Below are positions 11,001 to 17,109 of a stretch of 64,000 bases of DNA, in pieces. Position numbers and translations under genes: made by a program. This DNA comes from JBGVSA01 sp041807905 (lineage in GTDB: Bacteria > Pseudomonadota > Gammaproteobacteria > Burkholderiales > Rhodocyclaceae): contig NZ_JBGVSA010000001.1 in assembly GCF_041807905.1 (NCBI RefSeq), positions 62,001 through 126,000 of the forward strand, written 5' to 3'. A model generated the notes under the pieces. It was not told the DNA's origin, searched no databases, and saw only the letters and a program-made list of their open reading frames with translations. Every line of letters begins with the position of its first letter. Position 1 is the first letter of the stretch.

Positions 11001-13404
11001 ATCCGTGACGGTGCCGGCCCCTGGTGAGTACAACGCCGGCGACGTGCTTTCTTTCGTGGTCAATACGTCCGAGACAGTCTTCGTATCCGCCGCCGGAGGC
11101 ACGCCTCGCCTGGCGCTCGACGTGGGTGGAACGCTGGTCTATGCCGATTACGTGTCCGGCTCGGGCACCGGCGCCTTGGTGTTCCAGTACACGGTGGTCG
11201 GCGGCCACAACGACACCGACGGCATCAGCGTGAGCGGGCTGCAACTGAACGGCGCCACCATCCGCGATGCGGCTGGCAACAATGCCGCCAGTGCCCTGGC
11301 CGGCGTGGGCAATACGTCGGGCGTCATCGTCGACACCATCGCGCCGGTCGTCACGGCGCTTGACCGGATCGACACCGCCGTGACGAACGCTGACACGCTG
11401 CATTACCAGCTCGTCCTGTCGGAAGACGTGACCGGCGTCGACGTCGGCGACTTCCAGATTGTCTCCACTGGCACGGCCGCCGCGTTCATCTCGGCGATCT
11501 CACAAGTGGACGGCCACACGTATGTCGTCACCCTCGCCGGCGTAAGTGGCACCGGCACGCTCGGCCTGATGCTCAACGGCGTCGGCGCCGGCATCGTGGA
11601 CAAGGCCGGCAACCCGCTATCTGGCGGATTTACCGGCGCCGTCTATACCGTCGATCGCGACGCGCCGGTCGTGCAGTCGGTCGGCACGCCCGCTGCCGGC
11701 ACGTACGTCGCCGGCCAGGAGCTCGACTTCACCGTGCAGCTCTCGGAAACCGTCATCGTCGACAACGGCACGCCACGCATCGCCGTGACGCTGGATACGG
11801 GTGGCGTGGTCTACGCGGACTACGTGGGCGGGTCGGGCAGCGCTGTCCTCACTTTCCGCCTGGTCGTCACCAACGGCCAGATGGATGCAAACGGCATCGC
11901 GCTCGGCAGCAGCATCGACCTGAACGGTGCCCGCATCCGCGATAGTGTCGGTAACGCGATACAGCCGGCGCTGCGCGGCATCGGCGACACGAGCGTCGTA
12001 CACATCGACGCCGTCGTGCCGCAAGTCACCGCCATTGCCCGTACCGACGCGGGCCCGGGCAACGCCGAGACGGTTCACTACACGGTGAGCTTTTCCGAAG
12101 ACGTGAACGGCGTGGACGCGTCCGATTTCGTTCTGCGTCGCGAAGGCACGGCCGGCGGCAACATTGCAGGCATCACGCAGATCGACGCGCATACCTACAT
12201 CGTCACCATTTCGGGCATCACCGGCGAAGGAACCCTGCAACTCGAACTCGCCAACAGCGGTACCAATATCCGCGACATGGCCGGCAACGCAATCGTCGGC
12301 GGGCTATCCGGTGCGGCGTTCTCGGTCGACCGCGTGGCGCCGACCGTGCAGATCGCCATCGAAGGCGCTCCCGGCAACGCCAGTCGCGACAGCGCGTATC
12401 TGGTCACCTTCTCGGAAGACGTGACAGGCGTGGCCGCAGACAGCTTCACGCTGCTCACTACCGGGAGTGCCAGCGCCACGGTCTCCGGCGTGCGTGCCAT
12501 CGACGCCCGGACCTACGTCGTGACGGTGAGCGACATCCGCGGCACCGGCAGCATCGCGCTGCAGGTCAGCGGCGGACGTGGCATTGCCGATCTCGGCGGC
12601 AACACGCTGGCCGCACCGGCGGCAAGCGCCGCGCGCGCCATCGACACGCAAGCGTTCGCGCCGCCGCCGACGGTGGCCGCCTCACCACTGCCGCCGCTCG
12701 TCGTCACTCCGCCGCAATCGCCGAACACGCCCTTGATCGTCACCACGGCGACGGATGCAACACCCACGTCGACGATCTCGGCGGACGCCACGGGCGCGCC
12801 CACCATCAGCGGCATGCTGGCAGGCAGCAACACCATGCTCGACGCGCTGGTCGGCGACGAGACGCGTGCGCAGCCGATCGCCGGTTCACGGCCGGCCGGT
12901 GACGGCGGCGCGCCACGCGGCGACACCTTGCAGTCGATGCCTGATCTCGGCGTGCAGCGAGTACCGGCCGGCGAGCCGGTCGACATTGCCGTGCCACGCA
13001 ACGCGTTCAGCATCGGCGATGCGAACGCAGTGGTGACGGTGAGCGCGCTGCTTGCCGACGGGCGGCCCCTGCCCGGCTGGCTGCGCTTCGACCCGGTCAC
13101 GGGCACGCTGACCGGTCGCCCGCCGGCGGGCTGGAAGCAACCGCTGGCCGTCGAGATTTCAGCGCGCGATGGAAAAGGCAATCGCGCGAGCACGGTCATC
13201 CGCATCGAGTTCGATGCCAGCCAGCCCGCTCAGCGCGCATCGGCATCGGCGCTAGAGCGTGCACTGGTGCAGTTCGCCCCCACGCCGGCCGCCGGCCGCG
13301 CCAGCCTGGACGTGCAATTCGCCGGCCACGGCCAGCGCGCATTCGACCGCGACGCGCAGGAACTGCTCGCTGCGCTCAAGCAGCTCGAACAACAACACGC
13401 ATAA
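5086..13404 (+). CDS. Giant LEPR-motif / DUF4347 / cadherin-like repeat surface protein
   Basis: About 2772 aa. I place the start at the GTG at 5086, preceded by AGGAGAGAGAG, rather than the ATG at 5044 which has no ribosome site. There is no Sec signal. The N-terminus is basic and carries LEPRIMFDAA (residues ~30-39), the LEPR-xLL signature of a class of giant secreted proteins. Next come a DUF4347 domain (~5340-5800) with HG (His ~141) and YAC (Cys ~184) motifs; a beta-helix-like region with GSLRTAI and a very Gly-rich insert (~5830-6890); seven cadherin/Bap-like repeats ending in VNDAP-type motifs (~6900-10250); Big-type Ig domains with IAPTVTSV and DAAGN motifs (~10250-12640); a Pro-rich linker (~12655-12740); and a C-terminal putative-Ig module (GWLRFDPVTGTLTGRPP) with a short helical tail. 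No RTX nonapeptides are seen. The probable role is an exported adhesin or matrix protein, carried by the genes directly downstream. Confidence 0.9.
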   Translation: MKRWFDRAPRRAPVSQTRPTSARPALMMALEPRIMFDAAVGATVAEVARSAPTHDTTSAGTHDVSSDHAVALPASPVTADSPAGPAVLFVDSRVKDADSLVAGAAAGTQIVYLDATRDGLAQIAEYLDQHQGAGSVQILAHGASGDMWLGTTYLSAENAGEHADVLARIGSDMRAGGDILIYACETAEGDRGVSFVSSLADLTGRDIAASTNRTGVSGDWTLELTTGSIESVPVLSSSTTAGYAYDLATLTVISNADSGVGSLRTAIAAATSGDTITFSSGMTVGLISGELIIAKNLTIDGDINNDGVADVTLDANYRSRVLQVQAGSTVMLDGLVITRGLVSGNGGDAGSGLAAPSALGGGISNAGTLTLLNTSVTANAAAGGGGGGGNFAYDGGGGGGGGAIGGGFGGRGGQSGVSHNLGASGSANQGGRGGADISFPGMGGQGGTAVGGAGGAYLGYSPGGSGGTATNGTISIGGGGGGLGTDATGGAGGSAAGGIYNAVGGTINVIGNSIISNNLGAGGGGGGGGAGGSLGNQNGGAGGRGVGAVWNKGVFNITAANNAAMTGNSAGSGAGGQELGTGSPGSSPAAVSGIYNDGGALNTAYVPNSPPILSGLQGDSLTFTEGDTPRLLDVGSNAIVFDSDSADFNGGRVTVSITGNRVAAEDVLAIRDLGTGPGQIGISGSTITYGGVAIGTFTGGSGTNDLVITFNSAQATPAAVEALLHNITYNNASVDNPTASQRTVSITVNDGDSATSTTNTVSVNVVAVNDAPTLSPANAVAIYTEGGSSAVLMGALTISDVDSTTVQGATVTISDVRAGDLLSIGALNGFTASYDSATGVLTLGGGGSLAALQAALRSVTYSSSSHDPTFGGTDTSRQINFTVTDNGGATSTAATAQVAVIAVNDAPTLAGGPYVWAGTSEDLTSSAITVSSLLGATTHADVDGPANGIAITGSTGSGLWQYSTDGVIWNTVGAVSNSSALLLSTGTQLRYVPNGQNGETPVLTFRAWDQSAGTASTNSTRNLADTSTNGGSTAYSTGTAQATLAVSSVNDAPVLTPGSPMLNGLTDTDVNTVGQAVSSFAGSNIADVDSGAVRGIAITGLNAGNGTWQYSVDGGASWQNVGAVSDSAALLLRTSDRVRFVPDGIHGTNATLTYHAWDQTGATAGQQGTKVDASATGGSTPFSTASDTASVTVTAIDDAPTLTTSNGVSAFVEGNNAVSTPVVIDSGLTVSDPDSPRLYGATVRISGNFMGAQDVLGFSNDPATMGDIVASYDSSSGLMTLTSATGATAAQWQAALRAVTYSNSSDTPSALNRTITFQISDGNSSSTAATRVVTVSPTNDTPTVAMPATLAATEDTATAITGISFSDADSGSASVIVTLSVGSGTLSATSGGGVTVGGAAGALTLTGSISNINAFIAGAKVQFLGAANSTGNVALTASINDGGNTGGAPQVGSGTTTIAIAAVNDAPYITAPASISVAEDVSQSLTGISFGDVDAGSSLVSVQFSVAPGNGTLSALSMAGVTVAGSGTDSLSLSGTLSDINAFVATGAVSYVSAANANGNVTLSVLVDDNGNVGSGGNKIASTTVTLAVAAVNDAPVNTVPGTRSVNLNEPLVFSGSTQISISDVDAGSGTMQVTLTVGHGLLSLSGTSGLVFEVGSGAGDAAMTFSGTMADINAALAGLKYTPAAGYLGTDALQIVTNDLGNAGAGGARTDTDVVMIQVVDPAPVVTSVSSIAPDGTYKIGDTITVTVSFDSVVNVDASGGRPTLLLETGLIDREATYVSGSGSNTLTFAYTVRAGDVASDLNYTGTTALALNGASIRSVDNYNANLSLPALGDTHSLAANRDIVVDGIAPTVTSVVVPVSGTYVAGQALDFTVNFSEIVTVGGGTPRIAVALDTGGTVYADYVGGSGTSALSFRLTVSAGQMDTNGISIGALSLNGAALLDAAGNSATLTLNSVGSTAGVLVDAIVPTVTSVTVPAPGEYNAGDVLSFVVNTSETVFVSAAGGTPRLALDVGGTLVYADYVSGSGTGALVFQYTVVGGHNDTDGISVSGLQLNGATIRDAAGNNAASALAGVGNTSGVIVDTIAPVVTALDRIDTAVTNADTLHYQLVLSEDVTGVDVGDFQIVSTGTAAAFISAISQVDGHTYVVTLAGVSGTGTLGLMLNGVGAGIVDKAGNPLSGGFTGAVYTVDRDAPVVQSVGTPAAGTYVAGQELDFTVQLSETVIVDNGTPRIAVTLDTGGVVYADYVGGSGSAVLTFRLVVTNGQMDANGIALGSSIDLNGARIRDSVGNAIQPALRGIGDTSVVHIDAVVPQVTAIARTDAGPGNAETVHYTVSFSEDVNGVDASDFVLRREGTAGGNIAGITQIDAHTYIVTISGITGEGTLQLELANSGTNIRDMAGNAIVGGLSGAAFSVDRVAPTVQIAIEGAPGNASRDSAYLVTFSEDVTGVAADSFTLLTTGSASATVSGVRAIDARTYVVTVSDIRGTGSIALQVSGGRGIADLGGNTLAAPAASAARAIDTQAFAPPPTVAASPLPPLVVTPPQSPNTPLIVTTATDATPTSTISADATGAPTISGMLAGSNTMLDALVGDETRAQPIAGSRPAGDGGAPRGDTLQSMPDLGVQRVPAGEPVDIAVPRNAFSIGDANAVVTVSALLADGRPLPGWLRFDPVTGTLTGRPPAGWKQPLAVEISARDGKGNRASTVIRIEFDASQPAQRASASALERALVQFAPTPAAGRASLDVQFAGHGQRAFDRDAQELLAALKQLEQQHA

Positions 13405-13443
13405 CGCTCGACCCGACATTCAACGCCAACAGACGATACAGAG

Positions 13444-14997
13444 ATGCAACTTGCCCTTTCACACAACGGAGCCGCCATCAAGGCCCGCCGCGCGCCAAAA
13501 CTGGCGCTCAAACCGCTGGCTGTATTGACGGTGGCCATCGCGCTGACCGGCTGCGCCATTTCGCCGACGCCGATCACGCTCGATGAGCGCCAGACCGATG
13601 TACGCGCCGAGCGCGCGGACCTGTTCAAGAACCAGGAGCCGGTCGCCGGCCCGATCGCGCTGGACGAGGCGATGGCGCGCGCGGTCAAGTACAACCTCGA
13701 CTTCCGCCTCAAGCAGATGGAAGAAGCGCTGGCCCAGCGCCAGCTGGATCTGGCCAATTTCGACCTGCTGCCCAAGCTCACCGCAGCGGCCGGGTATTCG
13801 AATCGCAGCAACCAGAACGCATCGTCGTCGTACAGCGTGATCACCGGACAACAGTCGCTGGAGCCGTCGGTGTCGTCGGACGATGAAGGCAGCACCGCCA
13901 GCCTGACGCTGTCGTGGAACATCCTCGACTTTGGCGTGAGCTACTTCCAGGCCAAGCAGCAGGCCGACCGCGCGCTGGTCGCGCAGGAACGTCGCCGCAA
14001 GACGATCCACCTCGTCATGCAGCAGGTGCGTCAGGCCTACTGGCAGGCCGCCGGCGCGCAGGCGCTCGAAGGCAAGATCGGCCCGGTGCTGGAACAGGCC
14101 CGCGCCGCGCTGGCCGATTCGCGCAAGATCGAAGCGGAAAAGCTGCAGTCGCCGCTGGAAACGCTCAACTACCAGCGCCAGTTGCTGGACATCATCCGCC
14201 AGCTCGAAGCGATCAACGATGAACTCTCGCAGGCCAAGCCGAAGCTCGCGTCGCTGATGAACCTGGAGCCAGGCAAGGCTTATCAGCTTGCGATGCCGAG
14301 CGAGCTCGGCACGCCGGCGATTTCGATGCCGCTGGACAAGATGGAAGAGACCGCGCTGCTCAATCGGCCCGAGCTGATGGAGGCGCGTTACAACGAGCGC
14401 ATCAGCCTGAACGAAACGCGCAAAGCCATCGCGCGCCTGCTGCCGGGCATCCAGTTCGATATCGGTGACAACTACGACTCGAACAGCTTCCTCGTGAATA
14501 ACGAGTGGCGTAGCGCCGGCGTGCGCGTGTCGTGGAACCTGCTCGGCGTGTTCAACGCCCGCAGCGTGCTGCAGGCGGCCGACGCGCAAAGCGAGATCGC
14601 GCGCAACCAGAAGCTCGCCATGTCGATGGCGGTGCTGACGCAGACGCAGGTGGCCTATCGCGACTACCTCGGCCGCAAGCGCCAGTTTGAACTGTCCAGC
14701 GATCTGGACGGCGTGGAGCGCCGCATCCTCGACCACACCCGTAACGCTGCGCGCAACGACGCGCAAGGCAGGCTCGCCGAGATCCGCGCCGCCGCCAGCA
14801 GTCTGATGTCGGAACTGCGCCGCTACCAGAGCTACGGCGCGCTACAGGGCGCCTATGGGCAAGTGCTCGCCACGCTGGGCCTCGATCCGCTGCCCAAGGG
14901 CGTGCCCAATTACGATCTATCGACCCTGACGCAGGCTATCCAGTCGATGGAATCGCGTTGGGACGACACGGTGAGCAAGGATGGAAAGGCCGGGTGA
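13444..14997 (+). CDS. TolC/OprM-like outer-membrane efflux lipoprotein
   Basis: A 517-aa outer membrane factor. The N-terminus has a hydrophobic segment ending in the lipobox LTGC (Cys37), so it is probably lipidated like NodT/OprM rather than a plain TolC. Long helical repeats follow (ALAQRQLDLANFDLLPKL, SLTLSWNILDFGVSYFQAK, VRQAYWQAAGAQ), with an internal repeat whose second copy contains VSWNLLGVFNARS. This is the duplicated TolC architecture that forms a trimeric barrel and periplasmic tunnel. It begins 39 bases after the giant protein and its stop overlaps the adaptor start (TGATG), so the genes are translationally coupled. I infer it is the outer-membrane exit of the export system. Confidence 0.93.
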   Translation: MQLALSHNGAAIKARRAPKLALKPLAVLTVAIALTGCAISPTPITLDERQTDVRAERADLFKNQEPVAGPIALDEAMARAVKYNLDFRLKQMEEALAQRQLDLANFDLLPKLTAAAGYSNRSNQNASSSYSVITGQQSLEPSVSSDDEGSTASLTLSWNILDFGVSYFQAKQQADRALVAQERRRKTIHLVMQQVRQAYWQAAGAQALEGKIGPVLEQARAALADSRKIEAEKLQSPLETLNYQRQLLDIIRQLEAINDELSQAKPKLASLMNLEPGKAYQLAMPSELGTPAISMPLDKMEETALLNRPELMEARYNERISLNETRKAIARLLPGIQFDIGDNYDSNSFLVNNEWRSAGVRVSWNLLGVFNARSVLQAADAQSEIARNQKLAMSMAVLTQTQVAYRDYLGRKRQFELSSDLDGVERRILDHTRNAARNDAQGRLAEIRAAASSLMSELRRYQSYGALQGAYGQVLATLGLDPLPKGVPNYDLSTLTQAIQSMESRWDDTVSKDGKAG

Positions 14998-15755
14998 TGT
15001 TGCACGCAGCACGCATCGCAGGGCTCGCCGCCCTGCTCGCGCTGGCCGCCGGCGCACAGGCGGCCACACCCGACACCACGCTCACCGACAAGGACGGGCG
15101 AGTACGCACGCAGCTTTCCGCGCGCAATGATGTGGTCATTTCCAGCGAACTGTCGGCCAAGATCGCCTCCCTGCCGCTGCGCGAAGGGGATGCCTTTCGC
15201 GCCGGGCAGACGCTGGTGAGCTTCGACTGCACTTTGTTCCAGGCACAGCTCGCCAAGGCGCGCGCCACGAACGAAGCCGCCCAGCAGACGCTGGCCGTCA
15301 ACAAGCGGCTGGCGGAACTCAATTCTGTCGGCAGGCTGGAAGTCGACCAGGCCGAAGCCAAGGTGAAGGAGAGCGGCGCGGAAGTCGCCTACATGCAGGC
15401 CACGGTGTCGAAATGCCAGATTCCCGCACCGTTTGCCGGACGCGTAGTCAAGCGCGTCGCCACGGCTCAGCAATACGTGACGCCGGGCACGCAGCTCATC
15501 GCCATCATCGATTCCGGTGAACTCGAAGTGCAGATGATCGTGCCTTCGCGCTGGCTCGCATCGGTCAAGAACGGCACGCGCTTTTCGGTGCAGGTGGATG
15601 AGTTGGGCAAGAGCTTTCCGGCACGTGTGGTGCGCACGGGTGCGCGCATCGATCCGGTCAGTCAGTCGATCCAGATCACCGGCGTGATGGAAGCCCCCGC
15701 CGGCACGCTGCTGCCAGGCATGAGCGGCTGGGCCGTGTTCGCCGGTACGAAGTGA
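14997..15755 (+). CDS. HlyD/RND-type periplasmic adaptor protein
   Basis: A 252-aa membrane-fusion protein. The ATG at 14997 overlaps the TolC-like stop and gives a clean Sec signal (LAALLALAAGAQA). An earlier in-frame ATG at 14958 would spoil the signal. A biotinyl-lipoyl half-motif (ISSELSAKIASLPLREGDAFRAGQTLVSFD) comes first, then a coiled-coil hairpin (about residues 80-125). The second half-motif (CQIPAPFAGRVVKRVATAQQYVTPGTQLIAII) and a beta-barrel domain follow. It is short and lacks an N-terminal membrane anchor, so it is probably a soluble or loosely attached periplasmic adaptor. It is the first of three HlyD-like modules in this operon. Confidence 0.92.
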   Translation: MLHAARIAGLAALLALAAGAQAATPDTTLTDKDGRVRTQLSARNDVVISSELSAKIASLPLREGDAFRAGQTLVSFDCTLFQAQLAKARATNEAAQQTLAVNKRLAELNSVGRLEVDQAEAKVKESGAEVAYMQATVSKCQIPAPFAGRVVKRVATAQQYVTPGTQLIAIIDSGELEVQMIVPSRWLASVKNGTRFSVQVDELGKSFPARVVRTGARIDPVSQSIQITGVMEAPAGTLLPGMSGWAVFAGTK

Positions 15756-15762
15756 TCGCATC

Positions 15763-17109
15763 GTGACTGCCGCCCTCCCCCCGCCCGTAGCCGTGCCACG
15801 CGAATTGCTGGCCTTGGTGCAGCTCGCCCGCCGCGCACGCGAAGCTGACAACGTCGACGCGCTCGCTTTCACGATGTTGAATGAATCGCGTCAGATGCTC
15901 GTCTATCGCCAGTCGGCCCTGTGGCTTGGCGTTCGCCATGGGCGCGTGGCCTGCGTGTCGGGCGTGCCGCAGGCCGATCCGAACGCGCCTTACGTGCAAT
16001 GGCTGCAACGCGCCCTGCCGGCATTGGCGACGCAATCGAGCGACAACCCCCGCCGCGTGCAGTCCATGGATCTGCCGGACGACGTCGGCGCCGAATGGTC
16101 GGACTGGCTGCCCGCGCATGGGCTATGGGTGCCGTTGCGGCAACGTGACGATGCACTGGGCGGACTGCTGTTCGCATCGGACGAGCCCTGGCCTGATGGC
16201 GCGCTGACGCTGGCGGCCGAAGTGGGACACGCGTACAGCCATGCGCTCGATGCCTTCGCGCCGCGACGTGCCTGGCGCACCCGCTTGGCCGACGCGCTGC
16301 GCCCGACCAAACGGCGCGTGGCAGTCGCGGTGGCAATGCTGATCGTCGCACTGTTCCCAGTGCGGCAGACCGTGCTGGCACCTGCCGAGGTCGTGCCGCT
16401 GGAACCATTCCTGGTACGCGCTCCGCAAGACGGCGTGGTGGATCGGATTCTCGTCAGACCCAACCAGCAGGTGGCCGCCGGCACGCCGCTGGTGACGCTC
16501 GACACCACGGCATTGCAGGCCCGTTACGCCGTGGCGCGCAAGGCGTATGACGCCGCCGCCGAGGAGTATCGACAGTCGGCGCAGGCGGCGGTCACCGACG
16601 ACAAGAGCCGGCTCGACATGGCTCAGCGTCGCGGCCAGATGGAACAGAAACAGGTCGAACTCGACTACACCGCACAGCAGTTGGGGCGCGTGCAGATCAA
16701 GGCCGAACGCGCGGGCGTGGCGGTGTTCAGCGATGTCAATGATTGGCAAGGCAAGGCCGTGGCGATTGGCGAACGCATCATGACGCTGGCCGATCCGCAC
16801 AAGGTTGAGCTGTCGATCGAATTGCCGGCGGGCGAGCGCTTCGATGTCGAGCCGGGCGCGTTCGCCACGCTCTACCCGAACGCCAGTCCGCTGTCGTCGT
16901 ATGACGCCCGCATCACGCAGGTTGCCTACAGTGCCGAAGCCACGCGCGAGGGCGTGGTGGCATATCGACTCAAGGCGGTATTCGACGGCGGCACGCTGCC
17001 GCGCGTGGGCCTTACCGGCAATGCACGCGTATCCGGCGCGCGAGTCCCCTTGATCTACTACGCGTTGCGGCGCCCGCTGACCACCGCGCGCCAATGGCTG
17101 GGCTGGTGA
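15763..17109 (+). CDS. GAF domain-HlyD fusion adaptor protein
   Basis: A 448-aa protein starting at the GTG at 15763, 7 bases after the previous stop. Residues ~20-165 look like a GAF-type sensory domain on the cytoplasmic side (LALVQLARRAREADNVDALAFTMLNE ... GLWVPLRQRDDALGGLLFAS). One transmembrane helix follows (~189-205, VAVAVAMLIVALFPV). The periplasmic part is HlyD-like: a lipoyl motif (VRAPQDGVVDRILVRPNQQVAAGTPLVTLD), a coiled coil with AEEYRQSAQAAVTDDKSRLDMAQRR, a second lipoyl half and a barrel. The topology would connect a cytoplasmic ligand-sensing domain to the periplasmic adaptor. I infer that it gates or assembles the export complex; the ligand is unknown. Confidence 0.88.
   Translation: MTAALPPPVAVPRELLALVQLARRAREADNVDALAFTMLNESRQMLVYRQSALWLGVRHGRVACVSGVPQADPNAPYVQWLQRALPALATQSSDNPRRVQSMDLPDDVGAEWSDWLPAHGLWVPLRQRDDALGGLLFASDEPWPDGALTLAAEVGHAYSHALDAFAPRRAWRTRLADALRPTKRRVAVAVAMLIVALFPVRQTVLAPAEVVPLEPFLVRAPQDGVVDRILVRPNQQVAAGTPLVTLDTTALQARYAVARKAYDAAAEEYRQSAQAAVTDDKSRLDMAQRRGQMEQKQVELDYTAQQLGRVQIKAERAGVAVFSDVNDWQGKAVAIGERIMTLADPHKVELSIELPAGERFDVEPGAFATLYPNASPLSSYDARITQVAYSAEATREGVVAYRLKAVFDGGTLPRVGLTGNARVSGARVPLIYYALRRPLTTARQWLGW

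Noticed and set aside
6900..12640. Regularly spaced repeats that might suggest a CRISPR or satellite array
   Set aside because: Spacing is ~370-445 bases and the similarity is at the protein level (VNDAP and DAAGN motifs); they are domain repeats inside one reading frame.
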